DNA of 48,792 nucleotides, from assembly GCA_019695115.1 (NCBI GenBank), contig JAIBAP010000007.1:1-48792 (forward strand), read 5' to 3'. The notes below the pieces were generated by a model. It ran no database searches and was not told where the DNA came from. It saw only the letters and a list, made by a program, of their open reading frames with translations. How positions within the stretch are numbered: the stretch's first letter is position 1; every line of letters begins with the position of its first letter. This stretch comes from Caldilineales bacterium (lineage in GTDB: Bacteria; Chloroflexota; Anaerolineae; J102). Below, one piece after another: positions 27,982 through 35,590 of the stretch. The position numbers and the translations under genes were made by a program.

Positions 27982-29049
27982 CTACCGTCGCAGTTGGCGC
28001 CGCATCCTGTCGAACACATCCACCCCCATTTGCAGCAAGAGGTGGGGGATGTCGAACGGAATCCAGTTCTCGACGATCGTTTCCTCGTCGCAGCGGTAGA
28101 AATCCATCACCCGCATCGCCAGCCGCTTGCCCGTGGGCGGCATGCCCAAGAAGCCGCCGCCCGTGTGTGTGGCCTGCACATAGCCCCAGCCGCCCGTCAC
28201 CGCATAGTCGCCATCGCCGATGCGGATGAAGTGGCCGATGGCGCTGCCGCCGCGGTCGGGGAAGGCCACCAGAAAGGGGATCTGGTGGTAGTCTTCGAAG
28301 CCCTTCAACCCGCGCGTCGTCCCGATCCCGGCTGGCCCGGAATACATGAAATGGGGATGCCAGTGCTTGACCATCTCCATCGCGTCCAAAGCAGCGCGGG
28401 TAGGTGGGCCGCCGGGGAATTGGTGCAGCGCCGCGTGCATACGCAACACCCGCTCGATCGCGCGCTGTGAGAGGGCGTTGTCTTGCGGGCTGAGGATGAC
28501 GCCGTCGTGCGTGGCCGGTGGGAGCCAGCGCATCTCCTGGCCCAGGCTGGGCGCCAGCGGCCAGCAGCCGGCCTGCCGCATCAGGTCGAGGAAATCGATG
28601 AAGACATAGCTGGCGGCGATCTTGCCCTCGCGCAGTTCGTGGCCCTCGGCGAAGCGCACGGCCACCACGCCGCGCGTGGCCGGGATGCCCAGCCAATCGT
28701 GCTCGAACGTGCCCACGTAGTGCCCACTGCAGCCAATCCAGTGAGCGCCGCGGTAGCGACCGCCGGCCACGATGTCGTGGCGCCGCTCGAGGTCGGGCAG
28801 CGCCCGCCGCAGCGGCCGCCAGAGTTGCTCAGTCACTGCGGCGAGGTCGCTCAGTTCGTCGAGCGGATGCGTCACCTTCACGCCGGCGCCGGCGTGATAG
28901 CCTGCCGCCACGGCGTCGGCCAGGTCCGCCTCGCCCGCGTCCACGAGCGATTGCATGATCGCGATCAGCCGTCGCTTGTTGGCGATGTTTTCCGTCTGAT
29001 CGACGGCTTCGAAAACGTAACCGGGTGGGTTGGTTCTGTTGTTGGTCAT
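27982..29049 (-). CDS. Tandem SnoaL-like (NTF2-fold) protein, copy 1
   Basis: The 355-residue protein contains two SnoaL/NTF2-fold domains (about 40-165 and 195-345). Each has the hallmark pattern of a helix followed by a curved sheet: HWIGCSGHYVGTFEHDWLGI and FYRCDEETIVENWIPFDIPH are typical. SnoaL-type proteins are polyketide cyclases or uncharacterised hydrolases/isomerases acting on small hydrophobic or sugar-like substrates. There is no signal peptide. It is the last gene of the leftward run and a neighbour of a similar protein at 29302-30315. Substrate and reaction are unknown. Confidence 0.8.
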   Translation of the reverse strand: MTNNRTNPPGYVFEAVDQTENIANKRRLIAIMQSLVDAGEADLADAVAAGYHAGAGVKVTHPLDELSDLAAVTEQLWRPLRRALPDLERRHDIVAGGRYRGAHWIGCSGHYVGTFEHDWLGIPATRGVVAVRFAEGHELREGKIAASYVFIDFLDLMRQAGCWPLAPSLGQEMRWLPPATHDGVILSPQDNALSQRAIERVLRMHAALHQFPGGPPTRAALDAMEMVKHWHPHFMYSGPAGIGTTRGLKGFEDYHQIPFLVAFPDRGGSAIGHFIRIGDGDYAVTGGWGYVQATHTGGGFLGMPPTGKRLAMRVMDFYRCDEETIVENWIPFDIPHLLLQMGVDVFDRMRRQLRR

Positions 29050-29103
29050 ATCGCTTGATCCTTTATGGATGGCTAGCTAAAGAAATGATACTCGGTACTG
29101 AAA

Positions 29104-29158
29104 CGTGATGCGTGATGTGTGAAAATCGCCGACGTTTTCTCACGTTTCACGCTTCACG
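29104..29158. repeat. Heptamer repeats forming an imperfect hairpin
   Basis: CGTGATG-CGTGATG-TGTGAAA (29104-29124) faces three heptamers of the form NNTCACG (29138-29158), so the two halves are imperfect inverted copies around a 13-nt loop. The 252-bp spacer holding them contains no gene. Confidence 0.85.
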
Positions 29159-29301
29159 GTTTATGACCTTCATCACAAATCAACCTAGCGATCCATAGTT
29201 GGTTTGTGATCGAGGCCGAAGCTGCTTGCTTGGGGCCTGACGAAGGGTGAAGTGCGGAGCGTGAGCAGGCGAGGAGGAACGATGCCCTTGAACCTGGCGC
29301 C

Positions 29302-30315
29302 TCACCGTCGCGCCGCCGTCAGCTCGCGCATACGGGCGCGGACATCGACGCCGATCTGATGATAGACATGTAGCAGGTCCACCAGCACCCAATTCTCGCG
29401 GATCAGCCCATCTTCGCAGCGCCAGAAATCCAGGCTGCGCATGGTGATCTGCTGGCCGGAAGGGGCGATGCCCAGCCAGCCGTCGCCGCTGATCGTCATC
29501 GTCATGTTCGGCCAGCCGGTGGTGCCCACGTAACCCCCCTCGGCAAAGAAGGTGTGGGCGAGAGTGACGGCGCCGTGGCGGTCGGGCATGGCCTTGAGGA
29601 AGGGGATCTGGTGCCAGCGGCGGAAGCCGGCAATGCCGCGCATCGAGCCGATGCCGGCCGGGCCGTACCAGCAGAACTTGGGATGCCAGTAGCGCTCCAG
29701 CCGCATCACCTCCGGCCCGCCGCCCAAGGGATGCTTGCCCATATCGGTGAGCATGGCCAGCACCAGTTGCAGGCTGGCGGCGGAGCTGGCTTCTGCTTGG
29801 GGGCGGGAAGAGAGGCCATCCTGGGTGGCAGGAGCGGGCGCGGGCCAGTTGACGCCGAGGCTGGGCGTCATCGGCCAGGCGCTGGCCTGCATCATCACCT
29901 GGGGGATGTCCCACAGCGCCTGCATCTCCACGATCCGTTCCTCCTCGAGGCGGAAGAACTCGTGATAGCGCATGGCCACGAGATGCTGCGTGGGGGGGAT
30001 GTCGAGCCAGGGCTGCTCGAAGACACCGACGTAATGCCCGGCGCAGCCGATCCAGTGCTGATCCTTGCTTTCGCCGGCGATGAAAATGAAATCGCGGCGC
30101 TCCAGGTCGGGGATGGCAGCCAGCAGGGGCCGGTAGGCCTGCTCGAAGAGCTCGTCCGGCCCGACCAGATCCTCGAACGGGAAGGCGAGATGGATGGCGC
30201 AGGCGGGCGCAAACAGCCGGCGCAACTGTCCCGGCAGCGCTGATGCCTGGCAATCATACAGCGCCGCCCGGAACGGCTGGAAAAACCACTTGTTGTCCTG
30301 GCGTCTCACAGTCAT
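29302..30315 (-). CDS. Tandem SnoaL-like (NTF2-fold) protein, copy 2
   Basis: The 337-residue protein has two SnoaL/NTF2-fold domains, with HWIGCAGHYVGVFEQPWLDI in the first and FWRCEDGLIRENWVLVDLLH in the second, closely matching copy 1 in arrangement (the segments FCWYGPAGIGSMRG and FMYSGPAGIGTTRG are equivalent). It is a clear paralogue of copy 1. It begins with an ATG preceded by AAGGAGG at short spacing and lies between the ABC permease genes and copy 1, in the same direction. It is likely to act in the same pathway as the transporter. The function is unknown. Confidence 0.8.
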   Translation of the reverse strand: MTVRRQDNKWFFQPFRAALYDCQASALPGQLRRLFAPACAIHLAFPFEDLVGPDELFEQAYRPLLAAIPDLERRDFIFIAGESKDQHWIGCAGHYVGVFEQPWLDIPPTQHLVAMRYHEFFRLEEERIVEMQALWDIPQVMMQASAWPMTPSLGVNWPAPAPATQDGLSSRPQAEASSAASLQLVLAMLTDMGKHPLGGGPEVMRLERYWHPKFCWYGPAGIGSMRGIAGFRRWHQIPFLKAMPDRHGAVTLAHTFFAEGGYVGTTGWPNMTMTISGDGWLGIAPSGQQITMRSLDFWRCEDGLIRENWVLVDLLHVYHQIGVDVRARMRELTAARR

Positions 30316-30342
30316 CGCCTCCTTGTCATCGAAACTCTCTCA

Positions 30343-30370
30343 ACTGACCACTGATCACTGACCACTGCCC
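30343..30370. repeat. Heptamer tandem array (ACTGACC type)
   Basis: Four heptamers, ACTGACC-ACTGATC-ACTGACC-ACTGCCC, lie in the short spacer between the SnoaL-2 gene and the end of the permease gene. The same type recurs at 44597-44659. Confidence 0.9.
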
Positions 30371-30378
30371 CCTGCACC

Positions 30379-31383
30379 CTACCCCTTCACCGCCCCCGCC
30401 GCCAACCCCTTGACCAGGTTCTTCTGGAAGAACAGGATCACGATCACGATCGGGATGGTGGCCGAGACGGCCGAGGCAGCGGCCAGGGTGAGATGGCGCG
30501 GGTCCTCGCCGCCGGTGAAGCGCGAGATGGCCACCGGCAGGGTCCAGTTCGTTTGGGTGAGGACGCGCACGAGCAGGAATTCGTTGTAGGCCAGAAGCAG
30601 GGTGAAGAGGGCGGTGGAGATGATCCCCGGCCAGGTGATGGGGATGATCACCCGCAGGAAGGAGGTGAGGCGGTTGCAGCCATCCACCATCGCCGCTTCT
30701 TCCAGTTCTTTGGGGATGTCCATGAAGAAACTGCGCAACATCCAGATGGTGAAAGGCTGATTGACCGCCACCAGGGTGATGACGAGCAGAAGACGGGTGT
30801 CCAGCAAGTTGAGCGCCGCCCCGATCCAGTAGTAGGGCAAGATGAAGGCCAGCCGCGGCAAGGCCCGGAACCCCAACGCCGCCACAAGGATGACCACGCC
30901 GGCCAACCCGTTATAGCGGGCCAGGCCATATCCCGCTAGACAGCCGATCGAGATCGAGATGGTGATTGTGCCCACGGTGACGAGGAGCGTGTTGAGGAAG
31001 TAATCGTAGAATTTCGCCACATCCACCAGCCGCGGGATGCCCCACAGCAGCAGGGCGAACCCGACCGCCACCAACGCGTAGACGAAGCCGGTGCGGACGG
31101 GGATGTAGCGGGCAAAGAGAAGCAGGCAGACGAGGATGACCAGGGCGGCGAGGAGGAAAAAGGCGATGGCGGCGCCGTTTTCGGGCACAGAACGCAGCCA
31201 CAGGTCGCGGTAGTTCTCCCAGGTGGGGCTGAAGATGAACTTGGGCGTGCGCGAATTGGCATCGGGCAGCGTCTTGAACGATTGCAGCAGCGTCCAGAAG
31301 AAGGGCAGGAGGCTGTAGACTGCAAACAGGATCAGAGCGAGGTGGATCGCCAGCCGCCCCCAGGCATTGTTGACCTTGTCCAT
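30379..31383 (-). CDS. ABC transporter permease, UgpE/MalG-like, with extra helices
   Basis: The 334-residue permease has the N-terminal helix and FFWTLLQSFKT typical of carbohydrate importer subunit 2, and the ATPase-contact loop EEAAMVDGCNRLTSFLRVII (about residues 233-252). Residues about 70-115 form two additional hydrophobic stretches (AIAFFLLAALVILVCLLLFA and TGFVYALVAVGFALLLW) not present in the usual form of about 280 residues. It follows the other permease by two bases, so both are co-expressed with the binding protein at 32324-33763. No ATPase gene is in the operon, as is common when a shared MsmK-type ATPase serves several importers. Confidence 0.9.
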   Translation of the reverse strand: MDKVNNAWGRLAIHLALILFAVYSLLPFFWTLLQSFKTLPDANSRTPKFIFSPTWENYRDLWLRSVPENGAAIAFFLLAALVILVCLLLFARYIPVRTGFVYALVAVGFALLLWGIPRLVDVAKFYDYFLNTLLVTVGTITISISIGCLAGYGLARYNGLAGVVILVAALGFRALPRLAFILPYYWIGAALNLLDTRLLLVITLVAVNQPFTIWMLRSFFMDIPKELEEAAMVDGCNRLTSFLRVIIPITWPGIISTALFTLLLAYNEFLLVRVLTQTNWTLPVAISRFTGGEDPRHLTLAAASAVSATIPIVIVILFFQKNLVKGLAAGAVKG

Positions 31384-31385
31384 GC

Positions 31386-32249
31386 TTAACGCTCCTCGAT
31401 TTGTTGCCGGTAGGCTTGGATCAGATTGGGGATGAGGACGATCATGACGCCGACGACGGTGAGCACGGCCATGGCATTGGCCTTGTCCAGCCGCTGCACG
31501 GTGACCGCCGTCTGGAAGGTGTAGGTCATCACCGTATCGGCCTTGTAGATCGGGTTCATCTGCGAGATGACGAAGACGCTATCGAAGACGCGGTAGGCGT
31601 CCATGATCGAGATCAGCAGGATGAGAATCGTCAGGGACCGCAGGTGGGGGAGGACGATGTGGCGGATCTTCTGCAGGCGGGTGGCGCCGTCGATGGAAGC
31701 CGCTTCGATCTGATCGTGCGAAAGCGTTTGTAGGCCGGCAAAGTAGGTCACCAGCGAGAAAGGCGCCATGGCCCAGACGCCGTAGAGGATGATCAAGGCT
31801 TTGACTGAGACCTCGCTGTAGCGAAACTTCGTGTCCAAGAGCATCTGGTAGAGCCAGCGCAAAAGGCCGGACGGCTCGAACAACTGCTTGAACATCAGTG
31901 TGCCCACGATGGGGACGATGATGAACGGCAACAGGAAGATCGAGAGGTAGACGCCGCGGGCCAGGCCGGAGACCTGATCCAGCAAGAGGGCGATGGTGAA
32001 GCCGGTGAAGATGGTCGCCGGCACGACGATCAGGGCGTAGATGGCGGTAAAACGGAAGGATTGCCAGAACTTGGGATCGGTGAGAACATCGATGTAGTTG
32101 CGCAGACCGATGAACTGCGGGGAGTTGATGTTGTTGTAGGTGAAGAAGTTCATCCCCAACCAGATCGCCATCAGCAGTGGGATCACCATCAGCAGCGTCA
32201 TGACGATCATGCTGGGGGCGGCAAAACGGAAGAAAGTGCCTCGACTCAT
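31386..32249 (-). CDS. ABC transporter permease, UgpA/MalF-like
   Basis: The 287-residue protein has six predicted helices beginning with SMIVMTLLMVIPLLMAIWLG and the subunit-1 region FIGLRNYIDVLTDPKFWQSF. The coupling loop IEAASIDGATRLQKIRHIVL (about residues 196-215) contacts the ATPase. It pairs with the downstream permease and the binding protein to form a carbohydrate uptake system (CUT1 type). It is separated from the binding-protein gene by a strong stem-loop, which suggests lower expression than the binding protein. Substrate unknown. Confidence 0.93.
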   Translation of the reverse strand: MSRGTFFRFAAPSMIVMTLLMVIPLLMAIWLGMNFFTYNNINSPQFIGLRNYIDVLTDPKFWQSFRFTAIYALIVVPATIFTGFTIALLLDQVSGLARGVYLSIFLLPFIIVPIVGTLMFKQLFEPSGLLRWLYQMLLDTKFRYSEVSVKALIILYGVWAMAPFSLVTYFAGLQTLSHDQIEAASIDGATRLQKIRHIVLPHLRSLTILILLISIMDAYRVFDSVFVISQMNPIYKADTVMTYTFQTAVTVQRLDKANAMAVLTVVGVMIVLIPNLIQAYRQQIEER

Positions 32250-32270
32250 CGTTCACCTCCGGCTCGAAGA

Positions 32271-32313
32271 AGCGAAGTCGGAAGCACGGTGTGCTCATGC
32301 TTCCGACTTCGCT
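32271..32313 (-). terminator. Strong stem-loop between binding protein and permease genes (attenuator)
   Basis: A perfect 16-bp inverted repeat (32271-32286 and 32298-32313, arm AGCGAAGTCGGAAGCA) with an 11-nt loop lies just after the binding-protein stop. There is no long T tract, so full termination is unlikely. Such intercistronic hairpins usually protect the upstream mRNA and reduce read-through into the permeases, fitting the high binding-protein to permease ratio of ABC importers. Confidence 0.8.
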
Positions 32314-32323
32314 GGCGACTGTG

Positions 32324-33763
32324 TTAGCTCTTGATGTAGCCCTGCGCCGTTGCCTCTTCGATGTAGGCCTTCGCGGCGGCGTCGAGCGCCTCCTGGGCGG
32401 TCATTTCGCCAGTGCCTACCAGGGGGAGGAACTGGCCGAGTTTGGTGCGGACGATGCCGACGGCGGGGTTCTTGTCGTAGATGCCGATGCCCTCGTCGAT
32501 CGTTTGGTTGGCGGCTGCCATGTACGGGCCGCCGTACTGCGCTACCGCCTGGCGGGTGGCCATGCCCACCTCAGCGGCGTCGCGCTGGCTGCGTTCGTCC
32601 GCGGCCTCCATGATGATGCGGAAGATCAGGTCGGGGTCGTTGGTCGTCTTGGCCGGAATCATGTAGAAGTCGTTCCAGGCCGAACCGGCGCGCGGGCCGC
32701 CGGCGACGGCGCGCGGGGCCGGCGCATAGGCGATCACGTCGCCCAGCTTGGTGCGGTCGGGCTTGCTCATGTTGGCGGCGCGGCTGGCCCACATGTTGGT
32801 GGCCGGCAGGGTGCCCTGTTGCACCGCCACTTCCTGGTCGTTGAGGGCGAACGAGTAGCCGTCAGGCCCCATACAGGCGTTGGCAATCTCGATCAGCTTC
32901 TCGACCGCCTTGACGCCTTCCTCGCCAGCAAAGGCGGGCATGTTCTTGTCATCCAGGAAGTCGCCGCCAAAGGCGCGCAGCATCTGGAAGAACTCAAGTT
33001 CCCAGGCCCAGCCGGCAGAGAGATTGATGGTGAAGGGCATGTCCCAGTCGGGGTTGTCGAGGCCGATGGTGTTGCACATCTTGATCACATCATCATAGGT
33101 GTCGGGAACGGAGAGACCCAGCTTATCGAAGACATCCTTGCGGTAGATGAGGTGCAGGGTGTTGGCGACGATGGGCACGCCATAGATCTTGCCATCGATG
33201 GTGGCGCCTTCCCAGGCTTTTTCGGGGATGTCGCCCAGGTTGTATTCATCCCAATACTTCTCGACCAGGTCGTTGAGCGGCATCATCCAACCCACACCCG
33301 CCCATGCGCCTACCTGGGAGTTGGCCCCGTGGACGATGTCGAACGGTGAGTCGCCGCCGGCCGAGAGGGCCAGCCGCACCTGCTCCTGGGCGTCGGCCGA
33401 GGCCAGCAGGTTGGCGTTGACCTTGAGGTTCTCGATGCGGTTGCACTTCAGCAGTTCTTCGGCGTAGAAGTCGGTAATGGGGAACGACCAACCGATCATG
33501 TTGATCTCGGTCGCTTTTTCCGGCGCGGCAAGGTTGCATTCGGTCGGGTCGACGATGACTTCTTTGGTCACTTCGACGATCACTTCCTTGGGAACCTCGA
33601 CCGTCTCGACGACCTTCACTTCCTTTGTGACCTCGACCGTCTGCACGACGGTGACCACTTCGGGGGTGGCGGTGGCGCAGGCTGCCAGGGCCAGGATCGC
33701 CAGGGCCAGGACGGTGAGCAGCAGCAAACGTGTTGTTGGCGCAGTGCGCTTGGGGGCAAACAT
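32324..33763 (-). CDS. ABC transporter substrate-binding lipoprotein (carbohydrate type)
   Basis: The 479-residue protein has a lipoprotein signal peptide (LLLLTVLALAILALAAC; lipobox LAAC near residue 29) and then a repetitive Val/Glu/Lys-rich linker (VEVTKEVKVVETVEVPKEVI) that should hold the domain away from the membrane. The remainder is a type-1 extracellular solute-binding protein with GKIYGVPIVANTLHLIYRKD and KPDRTKLGDVIAYAPAPRA. I start at the ATG at 33763, preceded by GGAGGAG. It would capture an oligosaccharide, sugar acid or similar polar solute. The linker style is common in Chloroflexota lipoproteins. Confidence 0.92.
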   Translation of the reverse strand: MFAPKRTAPTTRLLLLTVLALAILALAACATATPEVVTVVQTVEVTKEVKVVETVEVPKEVIVEVTKEVIVDPTECNLAAPEKATEINMIGWSFPITDFYAEELLKCNRIENLKVNANLLASADAQEQVRLALSAGGDSPFDIVHGANSQVGAWAGVGWMMPLNDLVEKYWDEYNLGDIPEKAWEGATIDGKIYGVPIVANTLHLIYRKDVFDKLGLSVPDTYDDVIKMCNTIGLDNPDWDMPFTINLSAGWAWELEFFQMLRAFGGDFLDDKNMPAFAGEEGVKAVEKLIEIANACMGPDGYSFALNDQEVAVQQGTLPATNMWASRAANMSKPDRTKLGDVIAYAPAPRAVAGGPRAGSAWNDFYMIPAKTTNDPDLIFRIIMEAADERSQRDAAEVGMATRQAVAQYGGPYMAAANQTIDEGIGIYDKNPAVGIVRTKLGQFLPLVGTGEMTAQEALDAAAKAYIEEATAQGYIKS

Positions 33764-33803
33764 GGTGTATCTCCTCCAACTTGAGTGAGAAAAAGAGCGT
33801 TTG

Positions 33804-33919
33804 CGTGTCATGGCGAGGCCGGAGGGTACTGAGTGAAGCGAAGTAAGCAATCCCCATCAGGGAGGGGGATTGCCTCCTTCACTGCATCGAGGACGGCTGT
33901 CCTCCTTCGCCATGACACG
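33804..33919. repeat. Nested palindromic element (MITE-like dispersed repeat)
   Basis: The outer arms 33804-33816 and 33907-33919 are perfect 13-bp inverted copies (CGTGTCATGGCGA). The inner arms GCAATCCCC (33847-33855) and GGGGATTGC (33865-33873) form a second 9-bp stem with a 9-nt loop. The layout resembles the dispersed repeat with ends reading GTCATTGCGAGG and an inner GCAATCCC that occurs in several bacterial phyla. It sits in the 384-bp spacer upstream of the binding-protein gene. Confidence 0.85.
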
Positions 33920-34058
33920 GCATGAACAGTGACGCATGATGATGTGTTTGTGGGTGATCAACGGCTATCGTTCAGGGGCGGATGGCAATGTGATACCGGT
34001 CTTGACGCAATACATACCTCCTCTGCAAGTGGTGTTTTTGTGTTAATACAGCAGCCAT

Positions 34059-34131
34059 ACACCAGGAAACACGAAGGCGACGATAACTATTATTGCTTTG
34101 TGTTATCTTCGTGACCTTTGTGTCTTGGTGT
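34059..34131. repeat. Second inverted repeat in the same spacer
   Basis: The left part (34059-34087, with ACACCAGGAAACACGAAGG) and the right part (34102-34131, with CTTTGTGTCTTGGTGT) are imperfect inverted copies around a short AT-rich loop. The sequence style matches octamer-like repeats seen near 22216 (CCACAGAGCCACAAAG). Confidence 0.7.
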
Positions 34132-34147
34132 CGAATGCGGTTGCACA

Positions 34148-35236
34148 TCAGTCCGGTGCAAACAACCGTTTCATCAGGGCGAACTCATCGAAAACCGTCC
34201 ATTCGCGGACGATGCGACCGGCGTGGAGCAGGTGATGCGACATGCCCATCAGCCGGATGCGCTTGCCGGTGGGCGCCCCATAGACGCCGGGACCCAGGTG
34301 GCTGCCCTGCAGCGTCCAGCGCGTGGCCGTGCGATAGGCGTCTGGCCCGTCGGCCAGGGCGCAGAAATGGTCGACCGTGAGGGCGGCGTCGGGGAAGGCC
34401 GCCAGCATGGCCAGCACGAAGGCCTGGTAATCGCCCCGCCCATACAGGCTGCGCCCAGAAGGGAACTGGCCGCTGTAGCTGGGCGCAAAGGCCGTATCGA
34501 CCACATTCAGCAACCGCCAGTTCCAGATCTGATGCAGGATGCGGCGCATGAAGTCCTCGATCTCGAACTCGGTCGGCGGCGGCGGCAGCTCGACCGGCGT
34601 CCCCTGGCCGAGCACCCGCTCGACCTCGCCCGGATGCTCGAAACGAATCCCTGCTGCTGCTTCCTGGGCGGCCATCTCTCTGGCCAGCGCCAGCGGCTCG
34701 AAGCCCAACTGCCGCACCAGCATCACATTGTCGCGCGCCAGCCATTCTTCGACGATGACATTCTCACGCACCACGCAGTCGGCGATGGCCGTGTAGCGCA
34801 CCTGCCGGCCGGTGGGCGGGCCAAAGCTGCTGTAGCCGGTGTTGCGGCCCATGTGCGTCAATCGGTGCGAGGTGTAGAAGCCGTTCACGTCGTCGCCCGC
34901 CCAGATCACCTCGTCGCCGTAAAGCCGCCGGTCAGGAAAAGCCGCCAGCGTCGCCACCGTCCCCGCCATCACCGCCTCGCGCCCGTAGATCGTCCCTTCC
35001 GTGGTATGCACGGGGCAGTTGTAGCCATAGTAATCGTAGATGCGCCCAATGCCTTTCTCCTCCCAGATTTCGTGCGTGATGCGCAGGATGTAATCGATGA
35101 TGTCGGTGAACTTCTCGTCGAAGCCGGCCATGCTTTGCCGGCGCGGCCCGCCGCCCGCCAGGGTGCGGCGGATGTCGCCCTTTTGATAGAGCAGAATCGG
35201 CGTGGGGGTGGAGGTTGCAGACGGTTCAGGTGACAT
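34148..35236 (-). CDS. Tandem SnoaL-like (NTF2-fold) protein, copy 3
   Basis: The 362-residue protein has two SnoaL-like domains (about 45-185 and 220-355). The first contains EGTIYGREAVMAGTVATLAA and FPDRRLYGDEVIWAGDD; the second contains GRSLYGRGDYQAFVLAMLAA and ends GRIVREWTVFDEFALMKRLF, classic SnoaL patterns. It is more distant from copies 1 and 2. I start at ATG 35236 (MSPEPSATS); the frame is open further upstream, but there it is not protein-like. It is the first gene after a consensus promoter at 35524-35502 and precedes the ABC importer. Function unknown. Confidence 0.82.
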   Translation of the reverse strand: MSPEPSATSTPTPILLYQKGDIRRTLAGGGPRRQSMAGFDEKFTDIIDYILRITHEIWEEKGIGRIYDYYGYNCPVHTTEGTIYGREAVMAGTVATLAAFPDRRLYGDEVIWAGDDVNGFYTSHRLTHMGRNTGYSSFGPPTGRQVRYTAIADCVVRENVIVEEWLARDNVMLVRQLGFEPLALAREMAAQEAAAGIRFEHPGEVERVLGQGTPVELPPPPTEFEIEDFMRRILHQIWNWRLLNVVDTAFAPSYSGQFPSGRSLYGRGDYQAFVLAMLAAFPDAALTVDHFCALADGPDAYRTATRWTLQGSHLGPGVYGAPTGKRIRLMGMSHHLLHAGRIVREWTVFDEFALMKRLFAPD

Positions 35237-35289
35237 GGTTTTTCTCTCTCCCTGCCGGCGGAAATTGAAAGAATCCCATTCGAAGTTCG

Positions 35290-35303
35290 TGATTACGTAA
35301 TCA
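35290..35303. promoter_or_regulatory. 14-bp perfect palindrome, candidate operator
   Basis: TGATTACGTAATCA lies about 54 bp upstream of the SnoaL-3 start and about 190 bp downstream of the promoter. Its central ACGT resembles the site at 35487-35502. Two such sites on one leader would allow looped repression. Confidence 0.5.
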
Positions 35304-35486
35304 GACCGAAATCCTTGCGAATGTGGAATGGTCGCCGCAGGCCATCTGCAGACGGTCTGCGGCCGGTCCTGGCTTGATCGAGCGTCTCCTGATGCCGGCC
35401 AGCGGGCCTGCCTCCTGGCGGACGAGGCCAACCATGGCGCCTGTTGGCAGAGTACGACCTGCCGACAACTGGGCCGGCGCTCAAGT

Positions 35487-35529
35487 TTGAATACGTATGC
35501 AATTATAGCAGCTTTTTCCCCCTTGTCAA
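35487..35529 (-). promoter_or_regulatory. Consensus sigma-70 promoter with LacI-like operator
   Basis: On the minus strand, TTGACA (35529-35524), a 16-base spacer and TATAAT (35507-35502) are both perfect hexamers. Immediately downstream is TTGAATACGTATGCAA (35487-35502), palindromic at 14 of 16 positions with a central CG, the form typical of LacI-family operators. It would cover the start site of the SnoaL-3/ABC importer transcript. The LacI regulator at 45417-46481 is the natural candidate. Confidence 0.8.
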
Positions 35530-35590
35530 GTCCCGATCATCGCCTCGCGCCCGCACGATTTCGGCGCCCGTGGCCGGTGTGAGACGCGCC

